From Eutypella sp. D-1 (Eukaryota > Ascomycota > Sordariomycetes > Xylariales > Diatrypaceae): a stretch of 64,000 nucleotides of DNA. The DNA lies in NCBI GenBank assembly GCA_023313575.1, contig JAJTTP010000003.1:930001-994000 (forward strand), read 5' to 3'. The notes under the pieces were generated by a model. That model did not search any database. It was not told where the DNA came from and was given only the letters and a program-made list of their open reading frames with translations. The translations under genes and the position numbers were made by a program. The number at the start of each line of letters is the position of its first letter. Within the stretch, counting starts at the first letter, position 1. Positions 60,508 through 64,000 of the stretch are shown in pieces.

Positions 60508-62467
60508 CTACTTCTTGGCAGTTTTCTGCTTCTTCAGCTTCGGCTTCTCTTCCTCTTCCTCCTCGTCAAGCATGTCTTCGTCATCGTCGTCGTCGTCGCC
60601 GCCCTGGTTGGCTTCGACGTCGCTCTCGCCGCTGCCGGAACCGGACGAGTCGTGCGCCGAGTCGTATTCCTCGGCGACATCGCTCTCACTCTCAGCCCTG
60701 AAGTCCTCGTCGACGCTCTCGTCGTCCTCGTCGGCGGAGCCACGATCGGCGCCGCCCCCACCGACCACCTCCTCTTCAGAGTCGTCCATGTCTTGCTCAC
60801 GCAGCGCAGCCGCCAGCAGCTTGCCATCTTCATCGATCTCGTTCTTAACGCGCAGCCCCTTCAGCTTGAAGAAATCTTCAAGGGCCTTGAGATCCTCTCT
60901 GTTGATGTTGCTGAACTGGTGGGAGGCACCACTGGTCAGGTTCACGGTGATGTCGAAGGTCGACAGAGCCGACACAGCGCCGCCGACACGGGAGAAAGTG
61001 ATAACAGTCGTCTGGTCGTAGGACACGTAGGTGGCGGGCTTCGGGACGAACATGAAGGCCTTCTCCAGACAGTACAGGAAGCCTTCGGCAGCCTTGATGG
61101 AGCACTTGATGCCGTACTGTTGCCGGTGGGTGATGAAATCCTTGGCGGGCGAGGTGATTTTCTTGTTGGCAAGGCCCTTGAATATGTACGTAATGACCTG
61201 GTGCAGGGGCTGCTCATAATGGGCTTGCAGTCGGTCCTGGTACTTCTCACTCAGCTGTTCTTCAGTGAGGTTCAGATCAATGGTCACTTCCTCGTCCTTC
61301 TTGGCTTGCATCACTAGGAACGGATACCTAGTCTGTCCCTGGCGGAGCGGGGGATCCAGTCCGATGCAAAGCATGCAGTGCATGTCGTCGGGCTTGGGAA
61401 GAACCATGAACTTCTTAACCGCCTCGTACTGGATCTTGTAATCGTACGTCTTACCCCGCAGACGGAAGGAAGACTCGTACATGTCGATATCGAACCGTCC
61501 TCTGTGTCGTGTTAAATCGTACGAGTCAATAAATCTGAGCTGCAAGAGTGGAAAAAAAGAAGGAAAAAGAGAAGGGGGCGGGAGCGAGGGTAAGCTGGGG
61601 AGTGGCATACCTGGGAGTGAGATGCAAGACTTCCAGGAAGGTGGCAATTGCATCACCTGCAGTCTCACCAATCTCGGCTTTGTCGATAAGGGTCTCATAA
61701 AAGAGGGTAGCAGCATTCTTCTCCTCTTCTTCGGCGTCGCTGCCAGCTTCCTCTCCCTCCGTCTCTTTGCGAGTGGTGGTGCCTGGAATGTAAAATCGCA
61801 TCTCACACAACTGATCCTTTCCGGCACCTGACTTCTTCCCACGGCCTCTGGCGCCGCCCAGATGTCCATTGGTACCGGTGTCGTCGGCGTTTGAGGCAGT
61901 AAACTCAACAGCGACCTCGTTGCGACCGGCCAAGTTGGTGTTAGATATCTCGGAATATGGGATCTCGAATGCAGGTTTGTTCTGGACGTTGAATACGAGT
62001 TCGGCCTTGGTGAATTCGGATTTGCCCCAATTCCAGCCTCGCAAGGCATGCTCCTTGGTTTCGAGGTTTATGCTATACCAATTCTTGAAGATTTTGCTTA
62101 AACGCTCGAGGTCCTCCTGCTGAAAGCCGTCAAGATGAGCTATTTCGGAGGATCGCTTGAGGATCTTGACTTCGTAGCCTTTCGCGGCGCGGCTCCATTG
62201 GGCGCCGGCGATGTCGCCGCTGTCGAGGGTGAAGGTGTTGCCGCCACCGGTAGGCTTCCATCCTAAACCATTTTCGGCGAACCTGCACTTGCCCGACTCC
62301 TTGGATAAGTCGAGATAGATGTTGTCGAAGTTCTCACTAAAATTAAAATAATAAAAAGGCGGAAGCGAAACGGTCAGTGGAAAATATTTTTACATGGAAT
62401 GTGAATCAATGTAGGTAGATGGAAAGGTGGGAAGGAAAGGGAAGGGAAATACTTACAACGCCGACAT
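60508..62467 (-). CDS. POB3: FACT histone chaperone subunit POB3
   Basis: The SSRP1-type subunit of FACT, which with SPT16 reorganises nucleosomes during transcription and replication. Three exons in phase: 62467-62457, 62336-61611 and 61501-60508 (1731 bases, 576 residues, usual length). Exon 1 is only 11 bases (ATG TCG GCG TT); the junction gives MSAFENFDNIYLDL, the conserved POB3 N-terminus. Intron 2 (109 bases) restores LHLTPRGRFDIDMYESSFR, a strong family signature. Other marks are GGGNTFTLDSGDIAGAQWSR, LRGWNWGKSEF, RLRGKTYDYKIQYEAVKKF and THRQQYGIKCSIKAAEGFLY of the middle PH domain. The C-terminus is an acidic Asp/Glu tail ending in a basic KKQKTAKK; there is no HMG box, as in other fungi. 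Confidence 0.96.
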
Positions 62468-63919
62468 TTTGACGAATTGACCCTAAGCTGACCCTTTCTC
62501 TATTTCTGAATTATAAGGGCTGCGATATGATGAAGAGTGGAAGAAAAAAAGAAAAAGAGAAGAGAAGAGAAGAAGTCAAGCTTGGGTTAGCCTGGGTAAG
62601 GTAGAGAGATGTGTGAGGTAAGGTGAGGGTGACGGAGGTTGTAGCAGGCAAGCTGCAAGTAAAGTAGTAGGAGCCTTGGAGATTCTGCTAGGGTACTTGG
62701 TAAGGTTGGCGCGACCTTGACCGATATGTAAAAGACGGGACGGATACGCGACAAGCTGCCTAGAGCTCTTTTTTGGCGTAAATTGGATAAGTAGTTGAGC
62801 CACGTCAATTCCTTATCAAGTTAAGCTTGATTTTTGTGTGGCTGGTTAGGATAGGATGGGATTTCACTAGAGAGAAGAGACATCTAGAGATAAGAAATGA
62901 TAGTTACCTAGGTACCCAGAGCTTAAGGAAGCTGGGAAGCCCCCCACTTGGATGTTTGAAACGAAAATACATACATACACTCTACATACACACCCGGGCA
63001 CACACATGCATGTAGGTACCTAGTGGCATATATACCTGATTGGGTACCTGATCGCATGATACCTGTCTGCCTGCATGTGCTCAGGCGGTTCCAAAGTTCA
63101 GGTAACCTACTAACTACATGTCCAGGTGTCTTGCTTCTGCTTCCCCAATTCCCCTTAAAACCAACCAGCGAGTAATTATTCATGTACCTACCTAGGGAGG
63201 TCCTCTAGGTATCCATATGTGAGGTGCGTCAATTCGCGATCAGGATCATCACCAAAGCTCTACCTACTTACAGGTAGACAGAACAGTTAATTACCTACCT
63301 AGGTAGACAAACATCCCCCAAACAATTCGCATTAAATTACAAGGTACCCGACCACAGTAGAACGTTAACAGTAAGGAACCTTGGAAGTTGAAACGTACCT
63401 AGGTACCTAGATAGCGGTCCGCGTAGATAGTACTTGTAGCGGTCGAACCTTCCCCCTAAAGCTCATCAGCTAACCCTATAGAGTTTCGACTACGTTACGT
63501 CTTAACCAGCCTGGGTAATAACCATAACCATACCTTACCTGGATACCTACCCTATGTATGTACTTACTCGAGTAGTTACTCAGTCTCGTACTTTAATGCA
63601 TCCAATGTATCAATGTATCAATGCACTCTTCACCTCCCCCCCCCCTAGTAGTACAAGTAACCACCAACCGCCCAAACCACCATCGTCGTGGTCAGCCTTG
63701 CTTGATACAACTACATAGTTAGTACTCTCTCACTCTCACCTCTCACCCTCCTCCTCTTTCTCACACTCTCACACACACACCACACATACTCTCTCTTCCT
63801 CTCTCTCTTTTCCCTACATAATTGATCCATCTCCTACTACTACTACACTGACCCCCTTCACACTTTGATCAACCCCCTAAATAATATATCCTAAATTCCT
63901 TACAACTGTCGATATAATC
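62468..63919. other. Divergent promoter region of POB3 and coronin
   Basis: 1.45 kb between two divergent starts. CTAGGTA-type palindromic clusters are dense here (about 62905, 63013, 63184, 63291, 63394). No coding frame. Confidence 0.5.
63725..63875 (+). promoter_or_regulatory. Pyrimidine-rich leader/promoter of coronin
   Basis: An almost uninterrupted CT/CA-rich tract ending about 45 bases before the coronin start. Such CT blocks commonly precede transcription starts of highly expressed genes in filamentous fungi. Confidence 0.5.
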
Positions 63920-64000
63920 ATGTCTGGTCGCTTTGTCCGGGCGTCCAAGTTTCGTACGTCAGCATTAATCACCCCCCCCCCCTCCTCCTCCCCTTTTTCC
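63920..64000 (+). CDS. Coronin, first exon only (runs off the window)
   Basis: Coronin is a WD40 actin-binding protein of cortical actin patches and endocytosis. The first exon 63920-63953 encodes MSGRFVRASKF and one more base, followed by a GTACGT donor at 63954. Fungal coronins begin MSGRFVRASKYRHVFG, so the match is close, with Phe in place of Tyr. The intron begins with an 11-base C run at 63972-63982 and the rest of the gene is outside the window. Identification rests on only 11 residues. Confidence 0.8.
   Translation, partial: MSGRFVRASKFRTSALITPPPSSSPFS

Noticed and set aside
63184..63420. CTAGGTA clusters as telomeric repeats
   Set aside because: The unit is not TTAGGG and the clusters are short, palindromic and spread between genes.

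Overview
The window looks like nuclear DNA of a filamentous ascomycete (Pezizomycotina, most likely Sordariomycetes). The genes are cut by short introns of about 50-250 bases with GT..AG ends and CTRAC/CTGAC-like branch points. The encoded set is typical of these fungi: BUD4 with a PH domain, a MoaA-MoaC (cnxABC-type) fusion, DBP9, POB3, an AA9 lytic polysaccharide monooxygenase, a long-chain fatty alcohol oxidase and coronin. Intergenic DNA is long, with pyrimidine tracts, homopolymer G/C runs and many copies of a CTAGGTA-type motif. No species can be named from sequence alone.

Left part (1-12.8 kb). A six-exon AA9 LPMO (969-1991, minus) is hidden in short exons. It is followed by a small secreted protein with DUF4360-like spacing (2637-3382, plus), an eight-exon GMC-type long-chain alcohol oxidase (4058-7107, minus), a 4.3-kb stretch with no gene I can support, and an ELO-family elongase (11432-12769, plus). 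The first three suggest plant-polymer or lipid use at the cell surface and in the cell.

Middle (12.8-29 kb). Only two genes are visible: a FYVE-domain protein (17035-18110, minus) and the MoaA-MoaC molybdenum-cofactor gene (26411-28631, minus). They are separated by an 8.3-kb gene-free stretch that carries a 257-bp AT-rich MITE-like element.

Accessory stretch (29.5-44.2 kb). It holds a 3'-broken WDR8/WRAP73-like gene, a four-exon small secreted protein with ricin-B-like features (32057-32810), a secreted PhoD-type phosphatase (34081-36156) and a two-RRM protein (39329-41006), with degenerate DNA between them.

Right part (44.3-64 kb). This is a housekeeping block: an uncharacterised protein with two SUMO-interaction-like motifs (44285-45460, minus), the ribosome-biogenesis helicase DBP9 (46083-47995, minus), an intron-containing tRNA-Leu(CAG) (50117-50222, minus), BUD4 (52917-57717, plus), the FACT subunit POB3 (60508-62467, minus) and, diverging from POB3, the first exon of coronin (from 63920, plus) cut off by the window end.

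Exon limits were worked out by hand from splice consensus, reading phase and remembered family conservation; no search was run. I found no clearly novel multi-gene system. The most interesting points are the double-glycine-stop arrangement at the MoaA/MoaC junction, the QxxHH elongase, the duplicated-segment SIM protein, the MITE and several perfect palindromes.
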